The notes beneath the pieces were generated by a model. The model was given only the letters and a program-made list of their open reading frames with translations. It had not been told where the DNA came from and did no database searches. The position numbers and the translations under genes are program-made. A stretch of DNA of 64,000 bases from Heterobilharzia americana (Eukaryota > Platyhelminthes > Trematoda > Strigeidida > Schistosomatidae): NCBI GenBank assembly GCA_944470555.2, contig OX104127.1:137162786-137226785 (forward strand), written 5' to 3'. This document shows, in pieces, positions 22,056-32,474 of the stretch. The first letter of the stretch is position 1, and each line of letters begins with the position of its first letter.

Positions 22056-22236
22056 GAGAGGAATCGAGGACGCGCGTTTCTTGATGTTGTTCCGATTGAG
22101 ATTTGAACCTCCTACCAATTGCCTCCACTGCCAAAACATTATCCATGAGGCCACTGGGGAACGATAGCCACCTCTTGTGCAACGGATATCAGTTAGTGTT
22201 CATTGATACTTGTAATTTCTCATTACTATACTGGGT
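22056..22236 (-). repeat. Sm-alpha-like SINE copy with the ribozyme core deleted
   Basis: On the minus strand the monomer runs from the previous unit's end through gaggtggctatcgttcccc and the B-box region (aggttcaaatctcaatcgga) to aaacgcgcgtcctcgattcc. The segment carrying CUGAUGA and stem II is missing: on the plus strand cgcgcgtttc is followed directly by ttgatgttgttcc. Roughly 50-55 bases are absent relative to the other copies. It forms the left member of a head-to-head pair with 22300. Confidence 0.85.
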
Positions 22237-22299
22237 TGAATTCTTTGACTTCTGTTGACAGACTGACTCGTTTGAAGAAGCCTCAAAACGTGTTGGACA

Positions 22300-22585
22300 A
22301 GAAATGGCTGTCGTGATCCAGCGGACTAATGGATAATGCTTTAATGATGGGTACAGGGTTCGAGTCTCAGTTGGGACCGCACCACTCACTTGAGTACAGA
22401 TACATCTAGCTGACGAGTTCCAAATAGAAAGAAGCTCGCAACTTTGATTCCACCGTTAGCCATCACGTGAGCTGAAATATAATAGACATCCATGCAGTAT
22501 TCAGGTATCCTCATGGAGGCCCATCTGTCACTCGAGATTAAGCAATTCGGCTCAATATAGCAACGGGAAATTACAAGTATCAATG
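22300..22585 (+). repeat. Sm-alpha-like SINE copy, right member of a head-to-head pair
   Basis: It carries the head aatggctgtcgtgatccagc, a perfect-looking B box (gggttcgagtctc, about 22356-22368), a degenerate ribozyme with core CUGACGA at 22410-22416 but broken stem II and cleavage side, and the tail ending in caacgggaaattacaagtat. It has one of the best pol III B boxes in the window. Confidence 0.82.
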
Positions 22586-22589
22586 ACAA

Positions 22590-23343
22590 AGAACCATAAA
22601 ATACTTAAAAGCAAGTTTCATCAACGAACTCCACTCTGGTAGTTGGACGCAGCCAATCTATCCTATTTTAAAAGTACGAAACACTATCCAAATGGGAAGA
22701 AATAGCTTCTTTAAACCTTCTGAACTTCAATGATAATCATCTTCATGTTATTCAATTTTTCATAGACTGCTTATTCTTTTAATTTTATATTTCTCTTCTG
22801 TTGAAATTAAGAAAAAAATTTATTGAGAATGAATTTTTGCAAACTCGAAAGAAACTAAACGTTTTGAAAAAGATCAATTTATACAATTTTTGTACTAGAA
22901 ACTCGCTTCATCAATTTTCATAATTTTACAGTCAGTGACTAGACTAAACAGTGAAACTTTATCTAATTACAATTCACAAAACTAAGCAATTAATTAGCAT
23001 ATCAATTGAAGGAGATAAATTGAATACTTTGTCAATGTATCAATGACGTAAACCTTTAAGGCTTTAAATAAATAAAGCCAACACAGAAGGAATACTTTCA
23101 TCTTCTCTTCAACAAATGAATTGAGGAGAATATGGATATTTTTGAAAATTTATACAAAACAGCTTATAAACAGCTTATAACACAAAAGTAATAAGCCTTC
23201 TAAGTACATTTATAACTATTTAACAGACATGAAGTTTGTCAAAGAAAAGTGTTATAAAGGTAATCTGTAAGTGCTTGAGAAAAAAGCCTAAAGCTATGAG
23301 CATACATAATTTTGATATAAAATATTGACGAGAGCCTGTTAAA
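22590..23343. other. unassigned AT-rich sequence
   Basis: No feature recognised. Confidence 0.4.
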
Positions 23344-23351
23344 TATAGTTT

Positions 23352-23777
23352 ATCATTATTATCATTTTTCACTTGAGTTCCTAGTGCAACATAGGGCTTC
23401 AGTAGTAGATTGCTATTTCACTCTATCCTCTGCAGTCTTCTCAACCTGGATCCATCACTCCCAACAAACTTTCAATTTCTTCCTCATATGATCTCATCCA
23501 TATCACCCTCACCTCGGATGCCCAACTGGTCGTTTCTCATGTGAGTTCCAATCGACGGCCTGACCTGACGCGTGATGTTTCCGAATGGTTTTCTCAGTGT
23601 ATGCCCAATCCATCTCCACTTCCCTATTCTGCATATTTGTTGGGCGATGGGTTCTTGGTTGGTTGACTGTCCAGAGTTCCTTGTTGCTTATTTTTATTAT
23701 TCTCGTCATCTGATCTTCAGTATCGATTGAGCGTAGGCGACATCTGCTGATGAATGTCTATAGTTTGTTGGGTTAGG
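23352..23777 (-). mobile_element. RTE retrotransposon 3' fragment with target-site duplication
   Basis: The minus strand encodes the C-terminal block: MTRIIKISNKELWTVNQPRT, then CRIG/MQNREVEMDWAYTEKTI in shifted frames. It ends in the family terminus (aggaactcaagtg and a degraded ATAATG tail on the minus strand). An 8-bp direct repeat tatagttt at 23344-23351 and 23778-23785 flanks it, as expected for target-primed reverse transcription with 5' truncation. Only about 425 bp of the roughly 3.2-kb element were inserted. Confidence 0.82.
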
Positions 23778-23789
23778 TATAGTTTGATA

Positions 23790-24280
23790 ACATAACCGTA
23801 GCCTATTTTACTCCAGAAATTGAAAAGCAAGATAATCGAAGATCTAGTTGTCGCAAACATCACTATTGTTACTCAACTAAGCCATGATTGTTCGCTTCAG
23901 TTACCAACGGAAACGTTAACACAAGTATTTAGCTACATTCATCTGGGTATTTGTTAAGTTAATCCAATACTTGTCCTGGAGTTGCCACTAACCGCTGGGA
24001 AATATACACTAGTACACTTCAGGCTTTTCCAGTGTGTATTGTTAGCTAGAGTAAGCATGACAAGCAATACACAATCATTCCTTCAAAATTTATTCCGCTT
24101 ATTGTATTCCGATAGTAATCAAGTGAAATAACATAAAACAAAAATAGTAAATAAAATTATTGTCGAATAGCGGTTAGGTGATAACATGTTAAAATTTTAA
24201 CTGATTATGAAACTAAGGGTGAGATATAAAAATCGCAATGATGAGAGTAAAAACAAAGATAATATTTAGGTAGTACTCAT
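23790..24280. other. unassigned sequence
   Basis: No feature recognised. Confidence 0.4.
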
Positions 24281-24284
24281 CGCT

Positions 24285-24475
24285 GACAGATATTAGCTGG
24301 AGAACTGTTGAAATACTTAGTAAAACTAGACGGCTGTTTCGCCTGAATACGAGACTCATCAGCAGTACAGACCAGCTATCCTGCTAGGGATCAAACTCAG
24401 GGCCTCCAGGTTTCACGTCAAACATAAAAATCATTCAGCCACTAGGTCGGAGTTCAATAGTTGATTTATTCGAGT
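24285..24475 (-). repeat. ribozyme SINE family 2 copy
   Basis: The minus strand reads ccgacctagtggctgaatga (A-box-like, close to a tRNA-Ser/Leu D-arm pattern), then a B-box-like gagtttgatccc (24399-24388). The hammerhead and the tail caacagttctccagctaata follow. It is the best-preserved copy of the family in the window, and no inverted partner is seen next to it. Confidence 0.8.
24322..24368 (-). ncRNA. hammerhead ribozyme, all core residues and stems intact
   Basis: On the minus strand the core CUGAUGA is at 24362-24356, GAAA at 24340-24337, and the cleavage triplet GUC at 24331-24329. Stem I pairs ACUG with UAGU (four pairs, one G-U). Stem II pairs GUCU with AGGC (four pairs, one G-U) around a 7-base loop. 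Stem III is the minimal AC/GU helix with loop AGCC. This is a complete type I arrangement, embedded in a tRNA-derived SINE that is not Sm-alpha. The short stem III suggests that, as in Sm-alpha, cleavage may work better in dimeric transcripts. Confidence 0.85.
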
Positions 24476-24479
24476 GAAT

Positions 24480-25500
24480 GGAAGAACGCGGAAACATTCT
24501 TTGTAGATCAAGCACACGTAACCACCTTGTTGACAGAGTGACATAGATAAATGTTGAAAAACAGTAACACTTGCTTAGTGACAACTGCCATCGCATTATA
24601 ACTACTGTAATAATATAATTGGTGGTTAGATAACACCACCTACAAATTATTACATGAAATTAATCAAGGCATTAAAACATTTCAGGGATGTGCTCATTGA
24701 ATAGATGAAATCTCCGAAGTTAACAGAAACTAGGTAAACAAAATGTTAAATTAATTAGTATAATAGTTGAAGATGTGAAAATGTTCATTCTGTTGTGCAG
24801 AAATTTCAGTTGTTAACTAAAGTTCTAAATACGGAGGCATATATACTTATATAAACAGTAGTAGAAGTGTTGTTCCTCACGAATTTGTCGTCAAGGTTTA
24901 AAGTCAGCAGAGGAGGAGAATACGTTTCGAAAACAGATCAGAAAAGCACTTCGAAATGCGAATTATGGTTGAAAACAAGAAACTACACTGAAGGCGAGGA
25001 CATGAACGGGAATAAACTGGTGTGATGATTTGTTTAGCAAAATGGCGCTTTAGAAATGTTACATAGAAAAGGAATGTGAACAACTCTCTCACAACCCCAT
25101 TTTTCTTTTAGTCTGCCAAACGACAAAGGTTTGCCTTTGTTTGGATTTCTCTTCATATTGCTTGCTGATATATATCGTTGAATTTGTTTGCTTTTATGAA
25201 AGACATTTCTAGAAAGACTTGGTGTCTGGGGTTCACATAGTGACCTACAATGTTTTTGCGAATGAGCTTTTGTTTTTTAAACCACAATCAGGTGAGACGG
25301 TTTTCGTTCCTATGGCTAGCAGCTGCGAAGGTAGGGGAGCAGGTGGGCTCAGTTCTAAGGAAACTTAATTGCAAATTTACGACACAGATAAACATTAATC
25401 TTCATTTTTGAATATGGTTAGTAGGAGGAATGTCGCGATCATCAAAGCAAATTATTTTGCATCAAACCATTGCCCTTACTTCCATTTGTATTACTAATAC
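24480..25500. other. unassigned AT-rich sequence
   Basis: No feature recognised in about 1.0 kb. Confidence 0.4.
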
Positions 25501-25504
25501 TGCT

Positions 25505-25509
25505 TATAT

Positions 25510-25551
<42 letters not shown>
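25505..25551. repeat. TA dinucleotide microsatellite with one phase slip
   Basis: TA units run from 25505 to 25551 with a single aa interruption near 25520. Confidence 0.97.
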
Positions 25552-25554
<3 letters not shown>

Positions 25555-25684
25555 GTGGATTGTGCTGAACGCTAAGCGAAAGCTTAAAAGATAATTATTG
25601 TGATGATTTATTATATTTACGAAAATAATACTCAATTACGATAGAGAAACTCAGCTCAGATTTATGGTTTGCTTATCTAAAATA

Positions 25685-25895
25685 TGCCTTTCGGCTCCAT
25701 TTAAGACTAATCAGCTGAATGCGCTCACATCCCAATGAGTGATGATTTACGTGCGGAAACTCAAACCTTATACCCACCGTTTCAAAAGCTGAAGTGTTAT
25801 CCACTGAGGCACTAAGGCATTACAGCCACCTATTCTTAAGTAAAGATCAGTTATTGTTCATCAATTCTTGTATTTCTGATCCAGTAAAACAACGG
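25685..25895 (-). repeat. Sm-alpha-like SINE copy, diverged
   Basis: The minus strand keeps the head (gccttagtgcctcagtggat) and the B-box region. The ribozyme region is degenerate: CUGAUUA replaces CUGAUGA (G8 changed) and the cleavage triplet is lost, although GAAA is visible (plus-strand tttc at 25689-25692). It lies 5' of the twin-headed SINE at 25930. Confidence 0.7.
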
Positions 25896-25929
25896 GGAAG
25901 TGCACTTACTAATAAATGATGCATTCAAA

Positions 25930-26335
25930 TCTTGATTTGAAAGTTGACTCTGATCTGATTGGTAGGGGGGATTTGAAACAGCGACCTGAGGGTTTCCAGC
26001 CGGATGCTGTATCAACTGAGCTACAGAGTCCGACTGCTGACCAGATTTTTATTTCACTTCAATCACTATGGGTTTTTGCCCAACTATCATGTGAATTCGT
26101 AAAATATTACCACTAGATCGTATTCACACTGGCTGCCTATTGAAGAGTTCTCATCCCAATTCAAATGTAACTGAATTAGAGAAGAGATTGTCATGTTGAT
26201 TATCAGGTCAGTTGATAATGCATGGGGGCCGGAAACTGGGTGATCACTGATTCAAATCCATCTGCGGTCCACATTTTCATTTCATCTTTAATCGGCACCC
26301 AGTATGAACACTAGTCTGCTAAACTACAGCCATCT
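25930..26335. repeat. twin-headed tRNA-derived SINE, copy 1
   Basis: The left end carries a minus-strand tRNA-like head (25966-26033; minus strand: tgtagctcagttgatacagc, B-box-like ctgtttcaaatccc). The right end carries a plus-strand tRNA-like head (26203-26261; ggtcagttgataatgcatgg, actgattcaaatcc). Between them lies a unique core of about 170 bp that resembles the core of the copy at 53735. The two heads face each other across the core. Neither folds as a functional tRNA, because the acceptor ends do not pair. Confidence 0.7.
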
Positions 26336-26399
26336 CATGTCGTCAAAATGATACTTTTTTAAAATTCAGATTTCCTTAGAAAATAAGACGAACTCTATG

Positions 26400-27577
26400 A
26401 CTTAGCTTCATCAACTTTGAAAAGGCCTCTGGTAGCGTGAACAGAGAAGTAATTTCTAAACTGCTTCAGTACTACGGAATACCGCAAACCCCTATCAGCC
26501 TCATCCAACAACTGTGTGAAGACGCCACATGCCAAGTAATTCATAATGAAAAGCCCAGTGATGCCTTTGAAGTGAAGACAGGAGACAGGAGTAAAAGAAG
26601 GCTGCCATCTACTATCACCCATGATATTCCTGACTGTGGTCGACTGGATCATGCAACAAACAGTGGGGAGCGAGAAGAGGGAGATACGCTGGGCTGGGAA
26701 AAGAAAATGGAAGACTTGGATTTCGCTGATGACTTACGTCTAATGTCGCACAAACTTGAAGATCTACAGGCAAAAACTAACAAGTTGACAGAAGAGGCAG
26801 CGAAGACGGAACATCCTTCAGGTGAATGTAGATAAGACAGAGGTGATGAAGATACCCAACCACCACCACCACCACCAACAACAACAAGCTCCAATCACCA
26901 TCAACGGGAGAAACTTGGAGGAAGTAACCTACTTCACCTATCTAGGCAGCACTGTTTCAATTACAGGCAGCACAGACGAGGATATCAAAGTCAGGATCGG
27001 AAAAGCAAGAGAGGCGTTCATTAGCCTGAAACCAGAGTGGAGATCTACTTCACTCAGCATGAAGCATGAACAACATCCGCATTTTCAACACCAACGTCAA
27101 GTCAGTGCTCCTGTATGGTTCAGAGACTTGACGCATTACGAAAGGGATATCTAACATACTCTAGATATACATCATCAATAACTGCCACCTACGCTGGCTC
27201 GTTACTGAAGATCAGATGGCTAGAGCAATAAGAATAAGCAACAAGGAACTTTGGCCGGACAACGAACCAACCAACGGAGAAACTATCGCTCAACAAATGT
27301 GCAGAATAGGGAAGTGGAGATGGATTGGGCATACACTTAGAAGGCCGACTGGGGACATCACACGCCAGGCCAGTTGCTCGAGTGGGACCCCGATGAGAAG
27401 CGACGAGTTGGGCATCCGAGTTGAGGGTGACATGGAGGAGATCGTGAGAGGAGGAAATGAGAGCTTGTGGGTAGTCTTGGAGCCAGGTCGAAAGATTTCA
27501 GAGAGGAGAGTGGAATGGGGTTGTGCTACTGAATCCCTATGTTCCATTAGGAACCCAAGGGACAAATAATAATAATA
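26400..27577 (+). mobile_element. RTE retrotransposon, 5'-truncated copy with RT and C-terminal domains
   Basis: Frames: FINFEKASGSVNREVISKLL (RT motif A region), ATCQVIHNEKPSDAFEVKTG, LDFADDLRLMSHKLEDLQAK (catalytic box), then after a shift INGRNLEEVTYFTYLGSTVS and RIGKAREAFISLKPEWRSTS. After another shift come NKELWPDNEPTNGE and KWRWIGHTLRRPTGDITRQA. FADD is intact, but the motif A aspartate is replaced: KASGS stands where a KAFDS-type motif is expected. A His/Gln-rich run (26861-26892) comes from a CAC/CAA repeat. It ends in an AAT-repeat tail at 27565-27577. At least three frameshifts make it a pseudogene. Confidence 0.9.
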
Positions 27578-27579
27578 AA

Positions 27580-29250
27580 CAATACAATACAAAGTCTTTC
27601 AAGTTAACTTGTATATGTACTTTTGATATTATTATTTTTGTAAAAATTATAGTCATCTCATAGACTAAAATTCGAAAGAAATATTTTAATTTCTCTAGTC
27701 TCTTTACCATGTCTTATTTCAAGATGTTCAAAAACATTTTTTCCTACAAGAAGGCAATATTATTAAGTATCATTCTGATTGAAATATATATATATATATT
27801 TCAATAAGAACTCATCTGTGAACAAAGTGTAATTTGAATAAATTATTTTATTCTAAGCAGTAATTGCTCTTCAATTTTTTTTATCAGTAAAAGGTCTACT
27901 CAAGTGCAATTATTCACTTTTTTTTATACTGTAGCCACTTAAAAAACTTATGAGGCTTGGTTAATAAACATTTTAGTAAGTTATAGGCATTCTGTCAAAG
28001 AGGAACTACAATTAACCATTTTCCAGAATCCGTATAGGAGACATTCAACTTGAGTTTTATTAATGGGACAGAATGTATACCTTGAAAAAATAACTTAGTG
28101 GTTGAGAGAACTTAAGGCAAACTATTTTCACCTTATCTCTGTGTTTAAATGTGTCAAAACAGTTAAATGCAAGGGCTATTTTAAACTCACAGATTTCGAC
28201 AACTTTGTTTCCTTAGCACATGAGTGATAACCTTATCAAGAAGTAATATTTCCTTAGTATAATGTAATATATTGATGGTGAATGTGACCTTAGTCTTTGC
28301 ACACATCAATTAGATTTGATATATAAGTAAAGTAGTGGCAGCTTATTCACTGTGAATACCCAGAGTATACGAAGAGACTGAAACAAGTAACATACTTTCT
28401 GAACTTTCAAGGCTTCAATGTTGCTCGGTTGGTATATTCTGCAACAGCTTTGCTATAACATGGTGCTGCAAACGTTTCCAGTATACCATATACCGTATAC
28501 TCCTACCAACTGTGGATTAGACAGTCTTACATAACAGCTAGTTAAGCAAAGTTGGATATTATATCTGGCTTACTTTTCGACGAAAATGTATTTATCTATA
28601 AAATATATATTTATTTTATTAACTTCTACAAAGTAACCACTACTTATTACAGTCCCTTTCGGTAAGTTTATACTTTACAGAAAGCTAAGCATATTTCAAT
28701 GTTTCCTGGAGTATTATGAAACTCATTTCAATTATTTACAATCCTAATAAAACCCGCCTAGTATTTTATAGAATTCAGGATTGAAGTTTCACGTGATAAA
28801 TTCAAACAATTTGAGCACTGGGTTGGTAGATTATGAAGGTAATATATTTTTAAATTCGCAATGAGGTAGAAAAAATGTCTTGTGATATCTTGCAGTCTCG
28901 TGGAAACTGCTTCTTCAGCGGTTGATTCCAGGAGGCTGCGAAGCATCAGAAATTTATTCTTCTACCATCTGGTATTGTTTGATGCGTGCCGGAGAAAAGC
29001 AACATGTTGAAGTAAGAAAAAGCATCTTTGAGAAGTATCCTGAAGTTAGCATGTGTTCTCATATGCTTTGGACCTTTTAAAAATGTTATTCATACTTCAC
29101 CGTATCAAATCTTATTCTCATTATTTCATTTTCTACTGTCAATAAAGCTCAGTAATGAAATTAGAAAGGATTCAAACCACAGAAAAATTTCACCTAGTTT
29201 TCAAAACAACTAACAGTCAAAATAGTCACACTAGATAATGAAAAATAATA
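27580..29250. other. unassigned AT-rich sequence, about 1.7 kb
   Basis: Apart from a small perfect palindrome around the TA run at 27779-27803, I see no gene or named repeat. Confidence 0.4.
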
Positions 29251-29254
29251 AAAG

Positions 29255-29335
29255 ACAATTCATTGGAGAAAAGTTTCTTTTCGACGAATCATTTTTGAAA
29301 GGTGTAAGTCATAATCTTAATTGCAACAGAATATG
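29255..29335 (+). repeat. short relative of the 347-469 repeat arm
   Basis: The block gaaaagtttcttttcgacga followed by tttgaaaggtgtaagtc resembles the centre of 347-469. As at the left edge of the window, it lies on the plus strand left of a minus-strand PLE tail. Confidence 0.4.
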
Positions 29336-29499
29336 TATATGTTTCCTCAATGCCAAATGGGTTAATGCAAGGTCAATAGAGTCATAGAGTGATAAGCGGT
29401 AGAAGGTAAAATCAAGGTCAGCAAAAACTGCTTACAGGATTGTCGTAAGTAAACACAGAAATGAATTAACTGTCTTAGGGAGATTACAAACAATGCAAA

Positions 29500-29830
29500 A
29501 TTAGAGTTTTGGTGCATCTTTTTTGAGCACAAAGAGCATGTTCGAAGTGTTGGATTGCCAGAGCTTCTGCTGTGTTTGGGCGGGGAATACGCGCTCGCTT
29601 CGAAATGTTTGCCAACACTTTATAAGTGACTTAGGAAGAGGATTCTTGTGGAGCATAGTGATTAGAGGTAGCCAAATGCTCATGAATGGATGGCTGCTGA
29701 TGGCTTTACATTGTTTTGTGGACAGCCGTGTAGGATATCGTTTTGAGATGCGTTTGGATAGAACACTTTTGTGTGGCCTATGTAACGAGCTCCATAGTGT
29801 TCACTGAATTTAAGCAAATACTGTCTTCCA
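29500..29830 (-). mobile_element. PLE GIY-YIG endonuclease tail, broken
   Basis: Minus-strand segments read NTMELVT then YIGHTKV in the neighbouring frame, SAAIHEHLATSNHYAP, and KRARIPRPNTAEALAIQHFE followed by CAQKRCTKTL. The AEALAI helix and the terminal C-QK block are the end of a GIY-YIG PLE endonuclease. The frame changes several times. Confidence 0.7.
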
Positions 29831-29834
29831 CCTC

Positions 29835-30110
29835 TTAGACTAGATACCAACCAAATATAAATGAAATTGACAAATAACGTGACAATACTGTCACATCTTC
29901 ATAACTTTTGTCCCATTTTCTTAGTTATTATGTTTACCCATATCTACACTCTCGAAATCTCGGTTATTGGCTGTGAGGCGTTACAATCTGAAGGAGTATT
30001 AGGCGTCAACCAAACGTTGACACTTCAGGGGCATCCGGCCATGAATACAGGCGAGGTTCATTTAGATAGGCTGCAGATGCTGTGTTTTACGAAGGGACTC
30101 AGATCTTCTC
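29835..30110. other. unassigned sequence
   Basis: An 84-codon frame on the plus strand has no motif and is probably chance. Confidence 0.35.
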
Positions 30111-30116
30111 CGTAAC

Positions 30117-30326
30117 TCACCAACTGCATGGTTTATGATAGATTTTTGCAACCAAATTGTCTATTAAAGCAGTGAACGCTACAAGATAAGGATCTTCTGG
30201 TTGTTTTAGCAGACAGATTTTCATTTTGAACATCGGTATGTTTGGTAAATTTTTACCTTTGATGTCTTTTTTCACCGAATCAGGAACAAATACCAAAGGG
30301 AGTTTTTCACCACACATTCCATACAC
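30117..30326 (-). pseudogene. unrecognised 69-codon frame, possible retroelement or gene relic
   Basis: The predicted peptide begins MYGMCGEKLPLVFVPDSVKK, is hydrophilic and lysine-rich with a hydrophobic stretch near its end (YLVAFTALIDNLVAKIY), and has amino-acid composition more protein-like than the surrounding random frames. I recognise no domain. It may be part of a decayed element or an exon. A chance frame is not excluded. Confidence 0.25.
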
Positions 30327-30700
30327 ACTCCTTTAAAATATGCTTTTATCGTTAAAGACTGTTCCACTTTAGTGGTCGGCAAAAGTCCTGTTCAAATGTT
30401 TCTGCAACACAGATCTTGTAAACTTAACTAACAGCTTTCGTGGGCGCTATGTTTTATCATCATTTATTTGACAGGAATATAATGCATTAGTCCAGCTGTA
30501 TTACGTATAACAAACCCTAATTCAAAGTGCATAGTTTCGATTCAGATATAAGACGAACAGATAGGCAGCACTGTCAGCAACATAGCCACACTGTTGCCTG
30601 ATAGCTTGATGAATAACTCATAAATACCATTCTGTTTCTAAAATCTTAATTTCTATGGAAAGTGCAGATGGATCAGTTTTGAAGCAACAAAAACTCTACT

Positions 30701-30832
30701 GTTGTTATGGTACCTGTGATTCCCCGTTGCCATACAGGGCGGAAATGCTTGACCTCTGGTGGCAGATAGGCTACTATGTGGATGTCTCGGTACTGCCCTA
30801 TGTTCAAGGTGCTACATTCCCCTTGGTGACTA
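30701..30832 (-). repeat. Sm-alpha-like 3' part, left member of a head-to-head pair
   Basis: The minus strand reads tagtcaccaaggggaatgta, then gcagtaccgagacatccaca and the tail to ggcaacggggaatcac. The head and ribozyme are missing. The plus-strand partner begins immediately at 30833. Confidence 0.75.
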
Positions 30833-30900
30833 ACACCATGAATATCTAGCAGTATCGATGCGTCAATAACAATGAGAAATTGCAAGCATCATTACAACAA
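30833..30900 (+). repeat. Sm-alpha-like 3' part, right member of a head-to-head pair
   Basis: The segment caccatgaatatctagcagt to gcaagcatcattacaac is the family tail with an internal deletion after gatgcgtc. Both members of this pair lack the 5' half, so the two breakpoints face each other. Confidence 0.7.
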
Positions 30901-31095
30901 GGGTTATTACAAGCCTAAGTGATCAAACTAGATACTGTTATAATTTGAACGGCATGTGTTCAGTATACAAACAAACGAAATGAAGACCATGATTTCATTT
31001 AGATATATGCATTCAATAGTTATCTTTTGTTGTTAGAATAAAACAATATTCATGGCTAATAAAATCTTCTAGGAATAAAAAACAATCATTTTAAC

Positions 31096-31425
31096 GTCGT
31101 GAATATTCGTCAGTATCCAGACGTCCGCATAGAAGCCCATCTAACAACAGCAGAGGTAGAACAATTCCCCCTGTATAGCAACAGGGAATTACAAGTATCA
31201 TTACAACAACTAATACCGTTGCACAAGACGTGGCTATCGTGTCCATCTGGCTTATTGTACAATGCTCTGGCATTTGGAGCTATAGGTACTGTGTTGTAGC
31301 GTCAGTGGGAACGACAACACTCTGCACTGAGGTGCAGGTACATCCAACTGACGAGTCTCAAATAGGATGAGAAGTTGGTCCAGGATTCCTCTGCTAGTCA
31401 TCAAGGCTATTACATAAACTCTACT
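31096..31425 (+). repeat. Sm-alpha-like tandem: tail of one unit joined to the next unit
   Basis: The tail of one unit (31096-31210, ending gtatcattacaacaac) is directly followed by the head of the next (31216 onward, gcacaagacgtggctatcgt), showing a head-to-tail dimer. The B box is damaged (ctgtgttgtagcgtc). The ribozyme at 31340-31390 keeps CUGACGA (31348-31354) and GUC (31378-31380), but GAAA is changed to GAGA and stem I is weakened. Confidence 0.82.
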
Positions 31426-32000
31426 GCTCTATTCCATGCTTTCATTTTCTTTTGATTGAATAGTCAACGATTTTGACGGTAGTGGCCTATCAGATGGTAT
31501 GAAATACCTGCGCATAGAAACAATACAGATGACTGACATTCTTAAGCGAATGGAGTGAACCTTTCTTTATTGTTTGAGGTTATATCTGAGTGGTTTTCAA
31601 AGACATACATATGTATGCATATATATATATATATGTGCATACATGCATAACCTGTCTCAGCACCACTTGTCATACCTTGACAATTTACACGGTGGTTTAG
31701 CGGCATGACCACATATACCAAACCAGTTTATTCAGTTGAAAAGATCTCATTTAGACCACTAAACTTGTCTTACCTGTCCAAACACCGAAAACTGCCAGAG
31801 AAATAAGCCAAAGATGGGAGTAAGGATTAAACTACTCAGAGTATTATTGATCACTTATTAGTTTTGTCCTATAAAGTACCTAAATTAGTTAATCTGTTAC
31901 GGTAAACAAATAAGTAAATGAGTATATTAGTACTGCAAACAAAGTTGTTTTACAACACTACTTTGGACTGCTTGACTGACTGTCCAAAACAACTAACAAA
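31426..32000. other. unassigned sequence with a short TA-rich palindrome
   Basis: Around 31606-31650 alternating TA and TGCATA steps form a palindrome-rich tract. Nothing else is recognised. Confidence 0.4.
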
Positions 32001-32004
32001 CTAA

Positions 32005-32285
32005 TATCAGCTGGAGTAACATTAGAAACCTGGAAGCACCTGGCATCGTTTTCGTCTTAATATGCGACTCCTCAGGAGTACGCATCCATTATCCCACCCC
32101 CCACTGATCAAACTCAGGACCTTTGAATTCCGTGGCCAGCACGTAACCACTGGGTCATCGGGTCGGAATCCAGTGGTCTATATTTCTTAATTCTGTCAGT
32201 TCACGACTTAGCGTGACCAGTACCCAATGTTATTGTTGAGTATTTGTCCTCATGGCCACTGGGTTTGTCCCACTGGTGGCGACTT
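32005..32285 (-). repeat. ribozyme SINE family 2 copy, left member of a head-to-head pair
   Basis: The minus strand runs from cagtgggacaaacccagtgg through the tRNA-like head (gatgacccagtggttacgtg; B-box-like ggtcctgagtttgatcagtg) to the ribozyme and the tail ggaagtaacat-like end. The core CUGAGGA (32075-32069) and GAAA (32053-32050) are intact, but the cleavage triplet is lost (UGCC in place of GUC) and stem I is poor. Confidence 0.75.
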
Positions 32286-32384
32286 CTCATTGGAACTTCA
32301 GGAATAACCTCAGGAAGATAATCACTAATAAGGACTGAATAAACTTAATTTGGGGGTTTGTGAGGATTTAGTGATTTTTGAAGT

Positions 32385-32470
32385 TGGACGAAACGCCTTG
32401 TCCAGTGCTCACAGGTTTCCATTGTTCCTCCAACTGATGTTAGTCCACGCTGAACACCAACTTAGAAAGT
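32385..32470 (+). repeat. ribozyme SINE family 2 3' part, right member of a head-to-head pair
   Basis: It starts inside the ribozyme at gttggacgaaacgccttgtc (GAAA and GUC present, CUGANGA half missing), followed by cagtgctcacaggtttccat and the tail to tgatgttagtcca. It faces the minus copy ending at 32285. Confidence 0.72.
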
Positions 32471-32474
32471 CACC

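Noticed and set aside
25916..26116. 66-codon plus-strand frame as a gene
   Set aside because: It lies inside the minus-strand tRNA-like head and core of the twin-headed SINE.
26822..26894. Histidine-rich metal-binding protein
   Set aside because: The His/Gln run is a trinucleotide repeat within an RTE copy and lies in a broken frame.
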